From NCBI GenBank assembly GCA_029204225.1, contig CM055093.1, forward strand, positions 28,395,777-28,459,776: a stretch of 64,000 bases of DNA, given 5' to 3'. This document shows positions 10,497 through 21,653 of the stretch, piece by piece. The notes below the pieces were generated by a model. It was not told the DNA's origin and did not search any database. It was given only the letters and a program-made list of their open reading frames with translations. A program made the translations under genes and the position numbers. The DNA comes from Diphasiastrum complanatum. Its lineage: Eukaryota; Streptophyta; Lycopodiopsida; Lycopodiales; Lycopodiaceae. Position 1 is the first letter of the stretch. Each line of letters begins with the position of its first letter.

Positions 10497-10675
10497 CGTC
10501 AGGCCGCGTCAGTCTGCCACGTGGTAGTTTTTGACTGGTTCAAAAAAGTTGAAAAAAGTCGGACTGCAAATTATGCTTTATTAAATGGCATGTGGAAAAG
10601 TCAAAGAATCCATTACGCAATGGAATGGGCCGGGCACAGGCCATTCTGCCCGGTTCAGCCCATTCCATAGTATGT
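10497..10675. repeat. Third, partial copy of the palindrome/hairpin module
   Basis: CTGCCACGTGGTAG (10514-10527) is followed about 80 bp later by CCATTACGCAATGGAATGGGCCGGGCACAGGCCATTCTGCCCGG (about 10610-10653) and then GCCCATTCCAT. This repeats the order seen at 10197-10300, so the block 10122-10675 looks like diverged copies of one unit. Confidence 0.65.
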
Positions 10676-10824
10676 TAATGACAGTTGAAGGGCGACGAGC
10701 AATTTTATGAAACGTTCCAAAAAAGAGGCTGGAACTTTAATAGAGAGAGAAAGATTTGGAACTTTTGTAGAGAGAGAAAGAGATATATATGCGTGTAGAG
10801 AGAAAGAGCGTGCACAGAAGCGCG

Positions 10825-10827
<3 letters not shown>

Positions 10828-10877
<50 letters not shown>
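10828..10877. repeat. (GA)n microsatellite, 50 bp
   Basis: Uninterrupted GA run. Open frames across it encode only Glu-Arg dipeptides and are not genes. Confidence 0.98.
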
Positions 10878-10880
<3 letters not shown>

Positions 10881-10905
10881 TGGCTACAATCTATATATAC
10901 TAAAA

Positions 10906-10975
10906 GTATTTTGGTGTCTGGGCAGCTCACGTTGCCTGGTCACGCTCGGGCAGGGCACCATGAGCTGCCCGGAAC
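10906..10975. repeat. GCAGCTCAC...TGAGCTGCCC inverted repeat, copy 1
   Basis: GGGCAGCTCACGTTGCC is followed after a short spacer by GGGCACCATGAGCTGCCCGG. The arms can pair and the unit sits between two GA tracts. A second member of the family is at 13966-14034, also beside a GA tract. Confidence 0.75.
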
Positions 10976-11004
10976 ACTCTTCTTTTTTAAAAAAAAAATC
11001 ATTC

Positions 11005-11010
<6 letters not shown>

Positions 11011-11049
<39 letters not shown>
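11011..11049. repeat. (GA)n microsatellite, 39 bp
   Basis: Uninterrupted GA run about 35 bp after the inverted repeat at 10906-10975. Confidence 0.98.
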
Positions 11050-11050
<1 letters not shown>

Positions 11051-11205
11051 ACAACGAGCTGAAGGGCGTCAGTTTGGACTGGGATTCGGAGAGGGGGAGC
11101 GCATTCTATTTTCAATTGTTTCTACTCAGAGGTGATTTGTGTTGGTGATGCGAAATGCTCTTTGCTTTGCTCCTACAAATGCTGGGAGTTGAGTGTTTGC
11201 TCTTT

Positions 11206-11206
<1 letters not shown>

Positions 11207-11259
<53 letters not shown>
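11207..11259. repeat. (CT)n microsatellite, 53 bp
   Basis: Uninterrupted CT run. With the GA run at 11011-11049 it forms a pair of opposite strand sense about 150 bp apart, which can fold together. Confidence 0.98.
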
Positions 11260-11261
<2 letters not shown>

Positions 11262-11675
11262 CTCGGATTCATTTGCTCTCACGGTTGTTGGCAACGGAAT
11301 GAGACAGGCCATTTGGAGTCCCTGTATGAGGAAATGTGTTTGCTCTCAGCTTTCTCTACCGCCAATGTGTTTGGCTTCTCTTGGAAATGTTGGCAGCTGA
11401 ATGAGGTGGAGCATTTGGAATGCTCTCTACTGTGAATGCTTTCTATTGCGAGCGGTTTTCTGCGGAATGAGGTTTTGAGAAAGCTCTCTACTTCGTTTGA
11501 TATGAGCTGTCCATTCCCACACAATAGTTCTGCAGTCCACAGATTACTATGAGGAGGGAGAATATTGTGGCAGTCTGTAGGCATTCACTTTTGAAGAATG
11601 ACCTAATCTTTAATTCTAAGTTTAAAAGTTTCATTCTAGAATTTTACTGCTTCGATTGAAGGATCTTAGCTAAGG

Positions 11676-11678
<3 letters not shown>

Positions 11679-11730
<52 letters not shown>
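11679..11730. repeat. (GA)n microsatellite, 52 bp
   Basis: Uninterrupted GA run immediately upstream of the sugar-transporter-like fragment. Confidence 0.98.
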
Positions 11731-11734
<4 letters not shown>

Positions 11735-11759
11735 TGAATAGAGTTTCTCGGGTTGCGTA

Positions 11760-11905
11760 GGATGAAAATCGTTACAATGCAGGCAGAGGTGCTCGTGTAA
11801 ATCTAAAACGTGTAGAGAAAGCTCGATCAACCGTACAGAAACTTCCTGGTATCAAGTGTGAAGCTGGTGTTTTGGATTATCTGAAATTAGTTTTGAGTTT
11901 TAAAA
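11760..11905 (+). pseudogene. Possible sugar transporter exon fragment
   Basis: A short frame reads [19 protein letters not shown] and then [10 protein letters not shown]. This resembles the central cytoplasmic loop of plant STP-type monosaccharide transporters, where an ARxxLxxIRG-like block precedes the LRNxxxRRNRP segment. It lies upstream of, and on the same strand as, a clear STP exon at 12532-12786. The similarity is weak and rests mainly on that position; it may be chance. Confidence 0.3.
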
Positions 11906-12531
11906 TATGTTTGCTTTATACAGCAGAAAACATTCAGCATGTGTTGGCCACAAGTTTAAGTTTAATCTGATATTGCTTAATGTAGCTCTTTTGGAGGCGG
12001 TAACTGCAAAAGTTAAAGCTTGGGAAGAGTATTGCTTTTTGCTTCAATGATCATTCATTTTTTTGCTAATAAAGTAAATCAATGCCCATTGTTGATCACT
12101 TCGCTAGCAATGATCATTTTTTTGTTCGCTAGCAAAGTAGAAAATTTTGCCATTTAAGGCAACTTTCAAATACACTTGAAAAAAAACTGTAGGTATTTAC
12201 CAATATTTTATGTTTCTTCAATGTCCATTGAGAATTGTTTCGATCGTGATAGTGGACCGGTTTGGGTGGAGAGTTTTGTTTCTAGAAGCCTCACTACAAA
12301 TGATGATTCCATAGGTGAATCAGAATACATTGTAAAGTATATGCATGGCAATGTTTGTCGTTTGTAGCTAAACCTTGATCAAACTATTAGCTTAAGATTG
12401 AATTCTAGAAAAAAAATTGAACAACAAAGAATTTGAAATTGCCTTTAATTTGTAATTCAATTATATGGCCGTATAAGCTAATTAAACTGCCATTGATTGA
12501 ATGCAACGCTTTGTTTTGATCGAACATGTAG

Positions 12532-12786
12532 GTTATGATTGCTATTTTGTCAAGAATAGGACTCCATAATGGGACAGACAAAGCTCGCGCATGCCTCTGC
12601 TACAGTGGTAGTGCTGATGATTTGCCTTTTCGTTGCTGCATTTGCTTGGTCATGGGGTCCGTTGGCATGGCTTATTCCCAGCGAGATTTTCGCTCTGGAG
12701 ATCAGATCCACCGTTCAGAGCATAACAATATCCACAAATCTTCTTTTCACCTTCGTGATTGCGCAATCCTTTGGTGCTTTTGACTG
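12532..12786 (+). pseudogene. STP-type monosaccharide transporter exon, frameshifted
   Basis: Plant sugar/H+ symporters carry the motif [23 protein letters not shown] around transmembrane helix 10. Here the frame from about 12590 shows [38 protein letters not shown] and VIAQSF, which is unmistakable. The upstream part, IGLHNGT, is in another frame (from 12535), so an indel lies at about 12570-12590. Acceptor AG at 12530-12531 and donor GTAAAT at 12787 fit an exon. The rest of the transporter was not found nearby. It is a broken gene fragment copied with its splice sites. Confidence 0.8.
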
Positions 12787-12789
12787 GTA

Positions 12790-13415
12790 AATCGTACGTT
12801 TATGCTGCTTAATTAGTTTCGTGTCTCATTGATCGTTGAGCACTCTTTTTCTGCTTAATTAGTTTCATGCCTCATTCGTTGTTGAGCATTCTTTTTTGCT
12901 TCAAAAGTTTGTTACGATTTTCTGGAAGTTGGATTGAGGTCGCTGATGGATCTACTTTGTGGTGCACATTTGGAAATTCCGTTTCTTATGTATTTGATAT
13001 TGTCTGATGCTGAACTTAATGTCATTTTAATCTTCACAACTTCATTATTGATGATGACCTGTTCTAGAGTTATCTGAATACAAAAGGGCTGCAGGCCGTA
13101 ATCATTCTATTAGTTTGAGAATTATTATTTTTTGGTAAAATAATGATGTATCTGTTTCTGTGAATACTCAAGTGTAGGAATCACGACGCAATTTTTGTAT
13201 AGATCCTTTGCGATTTGAAACTTAAATGCTTCGTGAATCATTAACTCATTTTGATGTCAAATTGCAGAGGATTTCGTTCTCACATGAGTGTATCACAAAG
13301 AAGTTCTTACCCATTTCATTATTACCTGAATGATTGTTGCATAGGATGAAATGACTTGACACTCTAAAGTAGAGATGTTTGGTTTCATAGCAGGTGATCT
13401 TGTGCGCTTATCCAA
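12790..13415. other. Unassigned AT-rich sequence
   Basis: Two near-copies of GCTTAATTAGTTTCGTGTCTCATTGATCGTTGAGCA occur at about 12806 and 12852. Otherwise no gene, RNA or repeat is recognisable. Confidence 0.4.
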
Positions 13416-13424
13416 TGGAGTGAG

Positions 13425-13553
13425 GCAACGATGAGTATGAGCATTTCCATCACCATCATCACCACGGTCTCCATGAAGGCCACTACGACAATGGCCGCGA
13501 CGAAGGCACTCCCAGCTTTGATGTTCAACGAAGGCCCCCATTTTTCTCAATTC
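13425..13553 (+). other. Histidine-rich exon-like frame, unidentified
   Basis: The plus-strand frame reads NDEYEHFHHHHHHGLHEGHY, then DNGRDEGTPSFDV and RRPPFFSIQ, and ends at a GTAAAT that could be a donor (about 13555). A stop lies just upstream, so it would need a splice acceptor near 13423. I do not recognise the protein. The composition is unlike the surrounding DNA, so it may be another captured exon. Confidence 0.3.
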
Positions 13554-13725
13554 AAGTAAATGGGAGGGAGCGGGGCGGGTGAAGGAGGGCACGAGGGGAG
13601 GGCACGCCGGGAAAGCGCGCTGGGAGGGTGTAGGGCAGGCATGGGGAGGGCAAAGGGAGCGCATGCGGGGAGGACACAAGGGCGGGGGCATGGGGAGGGT
13701 GCAGGGATGCGTGCAAGGGATGGGA

Positions 13726-13886
<161 letters not shown>

Positions 13887-13965
13887 GTCGCATGCCCCCG
13901 CACACACACACAGACACACCGCCCATCATCGACGTGCACACTTTGCTATCTATCTTAATTAAAAG

Positions 13966-14034
13966 ATTGGTGCTTCACGAGCAGCTCACACTGCCCACTA
14001 ACGCGTGACAGGCAGCGTGAGCTGCCCAGGACCT
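13966..14034. repeat. GCAGCTCAC...GTGAGCTGCCC inverted repeat, copy 2
   Basis: GAGCAGCTCACACTGCC is followed by GGCAGCGTGAGCTGCCCAGGA. It shares arms and layout with 10906-10975: both follow a TAAAAG-containing stretch and precede a T-rich stretch and a (GA)n run (here 14055-14076). Confidence 0.75.
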
Positions 14035-14054
14035 CTCTCTTTTTGAGTTTTTGG

Positions 14055-14076
14055 GAGAGAGAGAGAGAGAGAGAGA
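14055..14076. repeat. (GA)n microsatellite, 22 bp
   Basis: Short uninterrupted GA run after the inverted repeat copy 2. Confidence 0.95.
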
Positions 14077-14189
14077 TAGCGCGCGCAAGCACCCAGCTAT
14101 GGTGAGCGCAGCACAGGAGGAGGAATAGGAATAATATGCATGGTGGTAGATGGCGATCTCTACAAGCACCATCAAAAGCACTCTCCATG

Positions 14190-14330
14190 CCATCAACAAG
14201 CGGCCTTGGTGCTCCAACAGAGATGGAGAGCTCAGGGAGCTCAAGCAAGAAGGCATGGGAGCTCTCACTTCTTCCCATTGCTCTCTCTTCAAATCAAAAG
14301 CCACCACGCCATATGGCAGCTTGGTGGTCC
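14190..14330 (-). pseudogene. F-box/kelch-like protein fragment
   Basis: On the minus strand the frame reads LPYGVVAFDLKREQWEEVRA, PMPSCLSS and SPSLLEHQGRLLM. The pattern (PYGVxAFD, W-E-V-x-x-PMP, a SPxLxExxGxL turn) is typical of kelch-type repeats in plant F-box proteins. Downstream of GRLLM the frame breaks. There is no start, no F-box and no further repeat, so this is only a fragment. A 42-bp direct repeat containing CGAACTT..CTTCTAGCGGTGGGCAG abuts it (14330-14402). Confidence 0.5.
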
Positions 14331-14573
14331 GAACTTCACTTCTAGCGGTGGGCAGACTCCTGGGTCTGCTGATCCGAACTTGGCTTCTAGCGGTGGGCAG
14401 TCGGCCATTGTCCATGAATCTGATACGAAATGGTAGATTTATGTGAAGAGGTTGTAAGTGTGAGGATTTGTGAAGGGATCTTTGTCTTCACTTGCCACCA
14501 TGATTCTTTAGGAATTTGTGGATGGATGGAGGGAGGGGGGAAGAGGAGAGGGTCGTGATCGCGAGGGTGAGCG

Positions 14574-14805
14574 ATGGCATTGTTGAGCCCCTTCCTGGTG
14601 CTGGTTCTGGTGCCCGTTGCTATTGTCATCAGCATCGTCTTCGCTTTGGTGCAGTGGCTCATTGCCCGTCTCTGTGCGTGCTAGCCCTACCAATGACACC
14701 CTCGTCAGCAACAATGGCTACGGTGAATACTTGCTCGAGGAAGAGGGCACAGACGATGCCAATCTGGTGCTCAAGTGTGTTGAGATTCAAAGCGCCATAT
14801 ACGAG
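14574..14805 (+). pseudogene. Vacuolar H+-pyrophosphatase N-terminal exon, frameshifted
   Basis: V-PPase is the vacuolar membrane proton pump driven by pyrophosphate. From the ATG at 14574 the frame shows the first transmembrane segment, PFLVLVLVPVAIVISIVFAL then VQWLIARL, and meets TAG at 14682. A second frame, entered by skipping one base near 14671-14674, continues RASPTNDTLVSNNGYGEYLL, EEEGTDD and VLKCVEIQSAIYE. This matches the family's NGYxxYLIEEEEG and VLKCAEIQ segment. A single-base insertion therefore breaks the exon. The rest of the pump (about 700 residues) is not in the window. Confidence 0.85.
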
Positions 14806-15022
14806 TGTAGGAGTCCTCCTAATCGATCTTGTATTTCAGATTTTTAGTTTTGGTTTTTGCTATTATTTTGAGCTGTCGATCCGCCTTGTGTAGTATTTTC
14901 GACAAATGTGATATCTATTTCGTAGTTTAACATCAATGCAAATCTGATTTAGGGCTCATTTTGCAAACAACTTTTATGAATGTGAGCACGCATAGGGCTG
15001 TGTAGTTCGAATGAACGCGAGA

Positions 15023-15436
15023 GGATTAGGAACAGTTTATCGGTTGTAGTGGGTATAGGCCAGCAGAGTTTGCGGAAAGCTCTTGGAGCAATCAAGGATA
15101 CGACGACCCTTAGCCTTCCTAAGATCAACAATAAATACAAGGTGCCTTGTTTTCTTGCCCGGCCTTTTTTTTATTTTTCCTTATGAGGGAATTGTTTGGC
15201 AATGGATGCTAGATAGTCTCATGCAAAGTTTGAACTTATTTAGACTTATCAATGGTGGTATCGGTCAAGCCTATCAGAAGTCAATTTGCCATCTGGAAAG
15301 ACAGATATTGTATTTTCATCAATGAATCAGCGAAGATGTGTTACAACTGAAATAATTTTGAATGAGGATTTGGACATTGTTGTAGTCAAAGCAACAAATC
15401 ATATGGAGTGCCCTTCCAAGAAAAAACATGTTTCGA
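15023..15436 (+). pseudogene. ANTH-domain clathrin-assembly protein, two-exon fragment
   Basis: AP180/CALM-like plant proteins start their ANTH domain with a RKAxGAxKDxTxxxLAKV motif that binds membrane phosphoinositides. Exon 1 ends at 15141 with QQSLRKALGAIKDTTTLSLP and KINNKYK, then GTGCCT. Exon 2 (15367-15436) reads DLDIVVVKATNHMECPSKKK, then HVS and GTAAGG. Phases agree (0/0), and the 225-bp intron has GT and AG ends. No in-frame Met precedes exon 1 after the upstream TGA, and the rest of the domain is absent. Retained splice sites point to a DNA-level copy, not a processed one. It lies about 220 bp behind the V-PPase fragment. Confidence 0.75.
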
Positions 15437-15499
15437 GTAAGGAGCTTTCATTCTTGGTTTGTTGGTGGCAAATTAAATGGGATATGTATTGGTCCTAGG

Positions 15500-15983
15500 A
15501 CCATTGAGTGTGTCTTTATATAAGATATTATATAATATTGATAGCTCTGAACTGATTCTTGACACAAGAGGCAACCACTAGAGTTCATAGTTACAAAGAA
15601 TATCAATTCATAACCTTTTGAAGAGCTTTAGATTTAAAATTAACATTTTAATTTTAGTTGCACTGCGTTCCAGAATGTAATTAAAACGCTTGTCCCTATA
15701 TAGTTCAAGATTTTCCGAGACTGCCAATTGGAAACATTTTGAAAGTAGGCCTGATTTGAGTTTCTTTTATCATATCATGATAGAGTTGTTTGCATTATAG
15801 CCACTGGGGGTGAAATAAACTATAAAGACAAAGTTCAAAATGTTGCACAGACAATTTTAAGTCCATTCACCTTTGAGACCACAAGTAGCAAGTAGACTCT
15901 AGAATAAAGTAGGGCGGTACAATGGGAGGGGAGGGGGGCATTGTACCCATGCCCCCTCTCACCTTTTTTTTTTTCATTTTGGG

Positions 15984-15985
<2 letters not shown>
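15500..15985. other. Unassigned sequence
   Basis: No recognised feature apart from a G-run (GGGAGGGGAGGGGGGCA, about 15921) and a T-run just before the CT tract. Confidence 0.4.

Positions 15986-16020
<35 letters not shown>
15986..16020. repeat. (CT)n microsatellite, 35 bp
   Basis: Uninterrupted CT run. Confidence 0.98.
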
Positions 16021-16023
<3 letters not shown>

Positions 16024-16303
16024 ATGGTTCTTTGCAGCAGATTTGTTTGAATTTGTTTTGGATCGATAATATTTCGTAGGAGCATATCATTTCTTGGATT
16101 CGTTTTGAATCATAATGTTTCTTGGAAGCAGCTTTGATGATGATATATTGCATTGGCATCGACATGAATTGATTTATTCATGTGCAATCTAAAATTTTGT
16201 CAGGAACTGCAATCATGAAGTAATGTTGTTTCAAATCTATGGCTAGGGTTGATTTAGGATTAGGGCTATATTTTTTAGAGTAGAAATAGCAATAAAGTGA
16301 GGT

Positions 16304-16407
<104 letters not shown>

Positions 16408-16666
16408 GAAGCTTCCAACATATCTCCTTTACCTTGTCTTTCATTTTGTATGCTTCATAATTGCATGATGTCTTTCTCTGAAAGGCCATTTCCCGAGTCT
16501 ATCTCCCCTTTAGCAACTATCAAACCTGACTAACCTGTCATTTCAAAAGGTGGAGGAGCTGTCACAAGGCTGCTGAGACTATCTCCGAGTAATCCAATTT
16601 TAGGGTGGGCAGGTTGTTAAAAAGAAAAGAGAACTCTTCCCAGGGCCCCCGCCGGCGTCTCTAGAT

Positions 16667-16982
16667 TCAGCCAGGTCCCGGTTTGGGAATATTAACCCGA
16701 TTCCCTTTCGCGCATTGTGCCCTTGACACAGGATTGCCTGTAGATGGGGCAAGTGGGCAGTCCCCTAGGGCAGAGATCCCTTCATCTAATGATGAAAACC
16801 GCTTTGGCATATTCTCAGGCACTGCGGCGTCCGTCAGATTGACTTGGAAAAACCGTGGACTGTTAGCAATGGTGCTTCTCGTTGGGGATAGATGTTCTTG
16901 TTTGAGAAACACCACTAGCGACAGCTCTAGGTCGTCATTTGGCAAATTTCTCATCGACTATGCCATTTTGATATCCAGGTAA
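16667..16982. other. GC-rich segment open on both strands, unidentified
   Basis: About 300 bp are free of stops in one frame on each strand (95 and 99 codons), with higher GC than the surroundings. The minus frame contains FFQVNLTDAAVPENMPKRFS and SLDEGISALGD; the plus frame contains RFPFAHCALDTG. I recognise neither. It may be another fragment of a host gene, as the neighbours are. Confidence 0.3.
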
Positions 16983-17030
16983 AGGAAACTCAAGTGGCTT
17001 GAAGCATGAATACAAGTAGCCATCATTGAG

Positions 17031-17540
17031 TACTCCATCTCTCGCCCAACTGGATTTGTATGGCAATTTTGAAGGACCAATCCCAGATGATTTCTAGGAG
17101 CTTACAAATTTGAGAATTCAAGATTTGATGGACAACTCTTAGGGACTTTGTCTCAGATAGGGAAAGTATCCAATTTGACATTGGTGGATCTTGGGTGGTA
17201 TATTCATTCTCTCCTTTCGCAAAAGGTACAAAGTCCCTTTTTGGCTTAGTTGCAATTTTTGGAAATGCCAAGCTACAAATCGTTAACAACATTTGACCTT
17301 CCATTGGAGCTTTGAAGCAGCTTAATCATCTTGACCTCGATGTAAACAGCCTCAACGATAGCATACTCTCATAGCTCATGCAACTCCACAAGCTAAACAC
17401 AATCTTCCTCCTTCAGAATTATCTCTCTGGTCCTTTACCTCCTACCTTTGTAATCGTCACCTTCTCATGGATTTGTATGTTGCATGGAACAACCTCATTG
17501 GAACCATCTCCAAAGAAATCGACCAACCACATCATCTGAG
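17031..17540 (+). pseudogene. Leucine-rich repeat protein fragments, decayed
   Basis: Broken plus-strand frames contain LRR units of the plant receptor type: LAQLDLYGNFEGPIPDDF, then ELTNLRIQDL, and after a gap ALKQLNHLDLDVNSLNDSIL, LMQLHKLNTIFL, QNYLSGPLPP. The L-x-x-L-x-L-x-x-N-x-L-x-G-x-I-P spacing is visible, but at least three stops or frame changes interrupt it. No signal peptide, transmembrane or kinase part is present. Confidence 0.6.
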
Positions 17541-17658
17541 CATTTTTACAATTTGATCCTATGGTGAAGATGAGGCTCCTTGCTCAAAGATAATAGCCAT
17601 ATGGCCTATTGTTAATCGCAGATATATACTAAATGGAGGGTCAGATATCATACATATG

Positions 17659-18265
<607 letters not shown>

Positions 18266-19029
18266 TGTTGGATTTCAATGCTCAAGACCAAATCCATTGA
18301 GTAATGAGCATCCTGAAAAATTAGCCGAAGTCGACTCCATCGACTTCGAAGTCACCGAAGTCCGAAGTCGCCTTTATCGACTTCGACTTCGACTTCTCCT
18401 TGCATATACTCCATCAACGTACTTCATCAACTCAGTCAACTCGACATCGACTTCATGGACATCAAAGTACTCGACTTACTCCATTATCCATCAACTCTAC
18501 CAGCACCTAATTTGTACAGATATTGATAGTTGGAAAGGACGACCATCTAATGCATACCGGCCGGCCATAGTAAATTAAGTAGATAGATTTTATGCATCCC
18601 AATGCATTGAGCACTAACATGCAATCATAAATGTATAGTGTTAGGAGATCTAACATGCTCAGTAGGTTGTATTATAGTTAAGTAACTAAGCTGCTAAGTA
18701 GTTGTAAGGTAGATCAATGATTATTAGCTGAAGCATTTTTGCGCCCACTATCTCGCGCTGCTTCACGCTCTTGTACTCATCCTTCATTCAATTAGAGTGC
18801 AAGTTTCTTGTCACCACTACTGCTCTGTTCTATTACACATTGCTACTCAGTTTTCATCTTTATCATCTCTTTGCTGGTAATTGTTGCATTTCAATCCATG
18901 CATCATCCACTTCTCCACTTTCGTTGCTATACTACCATCGTCGATCCGATATTAGAGCATCTGTTTCTATCATAGCTCCTCTGATCCGATATCAGTCGAT
19001 CATTTCTGATAATGCATAGTTTTTTGACA
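18266..19029 (+). repeat. 5' LTR of a truncated copia element
   Basis: Starts TGTTGGATTTCAATGCTCAA and ends TTTTTTGACA just before a primer binding site. Its first 55 bp match the solo LTR at 26405-27014 (both continue to AATGAGCATCCTGAAAAA), so they are one family. It contains a stretch rich in CGACTTCG/CGAAGTC units (18331-18400). Confidence 0.8.
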
Positions 19030-19044
19030 TGGTATCAGAGCGGG
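19030..19044 (+). promoter_or_regulatory. Primer binding site, tRNA-iMet
   Basis: TGGTATCAGAGCGGG directly after the LTR end. Confidence 0.9.
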
Positions 19045-19176
19045 TGGTTCAGTCATCTGCATTTTCTATTGCAAGTTATCAGTCTTATTTCTATCAAGAT
19101 ATCATCTCAGCAAGTGTGCAACCAACAATATTCCAATATCATTGTTTCTACCCATGATCTCGCTCTCTACACCAGA

Positions 19177-19385
19177 ATGGATCCATCTTCTAGTTAATCT
19201 CTGATCGACAAACTCGATGGAGATAACTACCATCTATGGAAGTTCAAGATGAAAGTAGTTATACTTGCCAAAGAATTGTGGGAGATCGTTGATGACATTA
19301 AGGTCAAACCAAAGGTTGATGCAGCCAACTTCACCAAATGTGAGAAGCCCCTCAATCTAAGTGGTAGTATACATGTCTCAAATGC
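19177..19385 (+). pseudogene. Copia gag N-terminus, truncated
   Basis: Starts MDPSSS at 19177 and meets TAA at the seventh codon, most simply a nonsense change. It continues SLIDKLDGDNYHLWKFKMKV, then ILAKELWEIVDD, the standard copia gag opening. Homology ends near 19385, where the sequence passes into a minus-strand copia. The element is thus cut off after its LTR and about 70 gag codons. Confidence 0.85.
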
Positions 19386-19739
19386 CAACCTTTCTTAATG
19401 TCTTATGTTATCCATGTTCACTTTCCAATGGTTGTTGAAGAGCTCACCATTATTGTTTCAATGATAGTAATATCTTATTGTATGTTTCTAAATTCTCAAG
19501 CAAGTCCCATTGACTTTTTTTGAACGCACATATTTTTCACTTCTTCGAGCTTGTGGTTGTTGTCTTTTCTCAAGCGCACATATTCGTCAAGCATCTTCTA
19601 CTCTTGAAGGTTCATCAAAACTTGACATAAGAACAAAAACAAGTGGATGGATTAACCTCGGATTGTTGCCCCTTGCTTTGATATGTGAGCCTTGTTGGCT
19701 CCATTCTTACCTTTGATGATCTTCTAGGTGTGGTAGGTT

Positions 19740-20527
19740 GACTTGGTTCAAGCTCCTCCTTACTCAAAGTCAAGATCATCTTGATTCTCGGCCATTATCC
19801 TCTTGATTGTTGGGATGGTTGAGCCATCATCAAGCTTGTGAATCTTGAACTCATCAAAGATTACATCTCTAGATACCACAAACTTATCCAAGGATGGAAG
19901 ATATACCTTGTATCCCTTACTTGAGTTGCCATACCCAAAGCATGATCCCCTTTGTTGATGATGGATCTTCCTTTGTCCTTGTCTACAAATGTTCATGCAC
20001 ATAACAAGTGCATCCAAAGACTTTCAAGTGCTTGAGGTTAGGCTTTCTTCCATGCAAAACTTCATAAGGGGTATTATCAATAGATTTACATGAAACTCTA
20101 TTGATCAAATAATTGGCACAAGTGAGTGACCCACCCCAAAATGACTTTGGCAAGCATGCATCTAATCTCAAGGCTTTAGAGCATTCACATAATGTTCTAT
20201 TTCTCATCTCGACCACCCCATTTTGTTGAGGGGTGTAGGGACAAGATAGCTCCTTCTTGATTCCCTCTTCCTCACAAAGATCTTTGAACCTACTAGAGAT
20301 ATACTCTCATCCATTATCATTTCTAAAGATCTTTATGCTTTGATTATGATGCTTCTCAACAAAAGTTTTGAACTTGACAAAGGTTTCAAATACTTGAGCC
20401 TTGGAAGAAAGTAAGAGAACCCAACAATATCTTGAAAAGTCATCTACAAATGTTACAAACATTGAAGCTCCACCATTTGACTTAGTGCTAGCAAAGTGAA
20501 TATCCAAATGTATTGGCTCAAGAGGAT
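19740..20527 (-). pseudogene. Integrase of the outer copia element
   Basis: Minus-strand frames show the integrase core: MFVTFVDDFSRYCWVLLLSS, IKIFRNDNG, PYTPQQNGVVEMRNRTLCEC, then LPKSFWGGSLTCANYLINR, KPNLKHLKVFGCTCYVHEH. The catalytic Asp of FVDDFSR is present. Several stops and shifts occur, for example at about 19985 and 20305. The frame is cut at 20527 by the copia insertion at 20533. Confidence 0.88.
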
Positions 20528-20532
20528 GAGAT

Positions 20533-20789
20533 TGTTAGAAATCAATGATAAACTTCATTGTTACTGTTTACGATGCACATTAATATTGACAGTTGTGACC
20601 AACTGTCAATAGTCGTAGGCTAGTCTATTAGTCGTAGGTTTTCTCTCTCTATCAGGGTTCAGGATTTATTTGTACATTTTACATTCTGTATGAGTTAGTG
20701 TGATAGAGTGACAGTACGTGTTCTTCTTCCGCCTTCTTGTGGTGATTGCTTATGGTGAATGCTTGATGTTGCATATCTAATTTTTGACA
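20533..20789 (+). repeat. 5' LTR of copia 20533-26023
   Basis: 257 bp, TGTTAGAAATCAATGATAAA... to TTTTTGACA, followed by the primer binding site TGGTATCAGAGC (20790-20801). Confidence 0.95.
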
Positions 20790-21340
20790 TGGTATCAGAG
20801 CAGCGATAGTCCTGCGTGCCTGATCAATGGATACAGCTTGTCACAAGCTCCGCAATGAAGTGAGAAAGTCCTTTACGGGAGGTGAAAGCTTGGAGAGACA
20901 AAAACGGTTGGAAATTGTTTTTCTTTGGTGTATTTTGTAGGGTTGGAGCTTGGAATCATCAGTGGGGAACAAAAGCACAGTCCCAGAGGCATCAGAAAGG
21001 CCAAGGCAGCATCAGACAGATTGAAAATCTGTTGAGTGGGGGAGATTTCTACAATACTTTCTAGTTATTGTGGAAAGTGCTATTTGTGTGAGAGGTTTGC
21101 CAAGAAATCTCTCATTTGTCTGTTTGGAGTACCGCAAATCACACTAGACAGTGTCTAGTACTACCATTCAGAGTTAGAAGTGCTTCATACTTTTCACATT
21201 ACTGATCTCTGTCTTTTGAACGATCACACATTTTGAAATCTTTGCAAAGAGGAGGTGGCGTAGCCGCCGCACCGAAGTGGAGAATCTAGAATATTCCCTC
21301 TGAAAGTTCTTATATTCCCTCTATTTTTAATCTTTTCCTT

Positions 21341-21590
21341 ACCAATATTGGATCAACGCACCAGAGGTAGGAAAAATCTTGAGCAGTCGTACATCCGCGT
21401 GTCATACAGATATAGCATATTCGTACCAATATTGGATCGATGCGCCAAAGGTAAAGAAAACCAAGAGCAGTCGTACATCCACGCGTCATACCGATATCAC
21501 ATATTAGTACCAATATTGGAGCGACGCGCCAGAGGTAAAGAGAATCCCGAGCAGTCGTGCACCCGCGCGTCGTACCGATATCAGGTGTAC
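21341..21590 (+). repeat. 84-bp tandem repeat (three copies) in the copia leader
   Basis: Copies start at 21341, 21425 and 21509, each with ACCAATATTGGA. They continue through GAGCAGTCGT(A/G)CA(T/C)CC and CGCGT(G)TCATACCGATAT. The period is a multiple of three, and the 21348-21623 frame stays open across all copies with a repeated (R/K)GKENxEQS..ASYRY theme. It lies between the primer binding site and gag, where packaging signals are often found. Confidence 0.9.
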
Positions 21591-21653
21591 AACCAAAAAT
21601 TTACAGTTATGTGGTGTGAATAAATTTTGTGATCCATACTCATCTATCCAGTA

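Noticed and set aside
14617-14847. Short gene starting at ATG-like codon 14617
   Set aside because: This is the frameshifted second half of the V-PPase exon, whose true start is the ATG at 14574.
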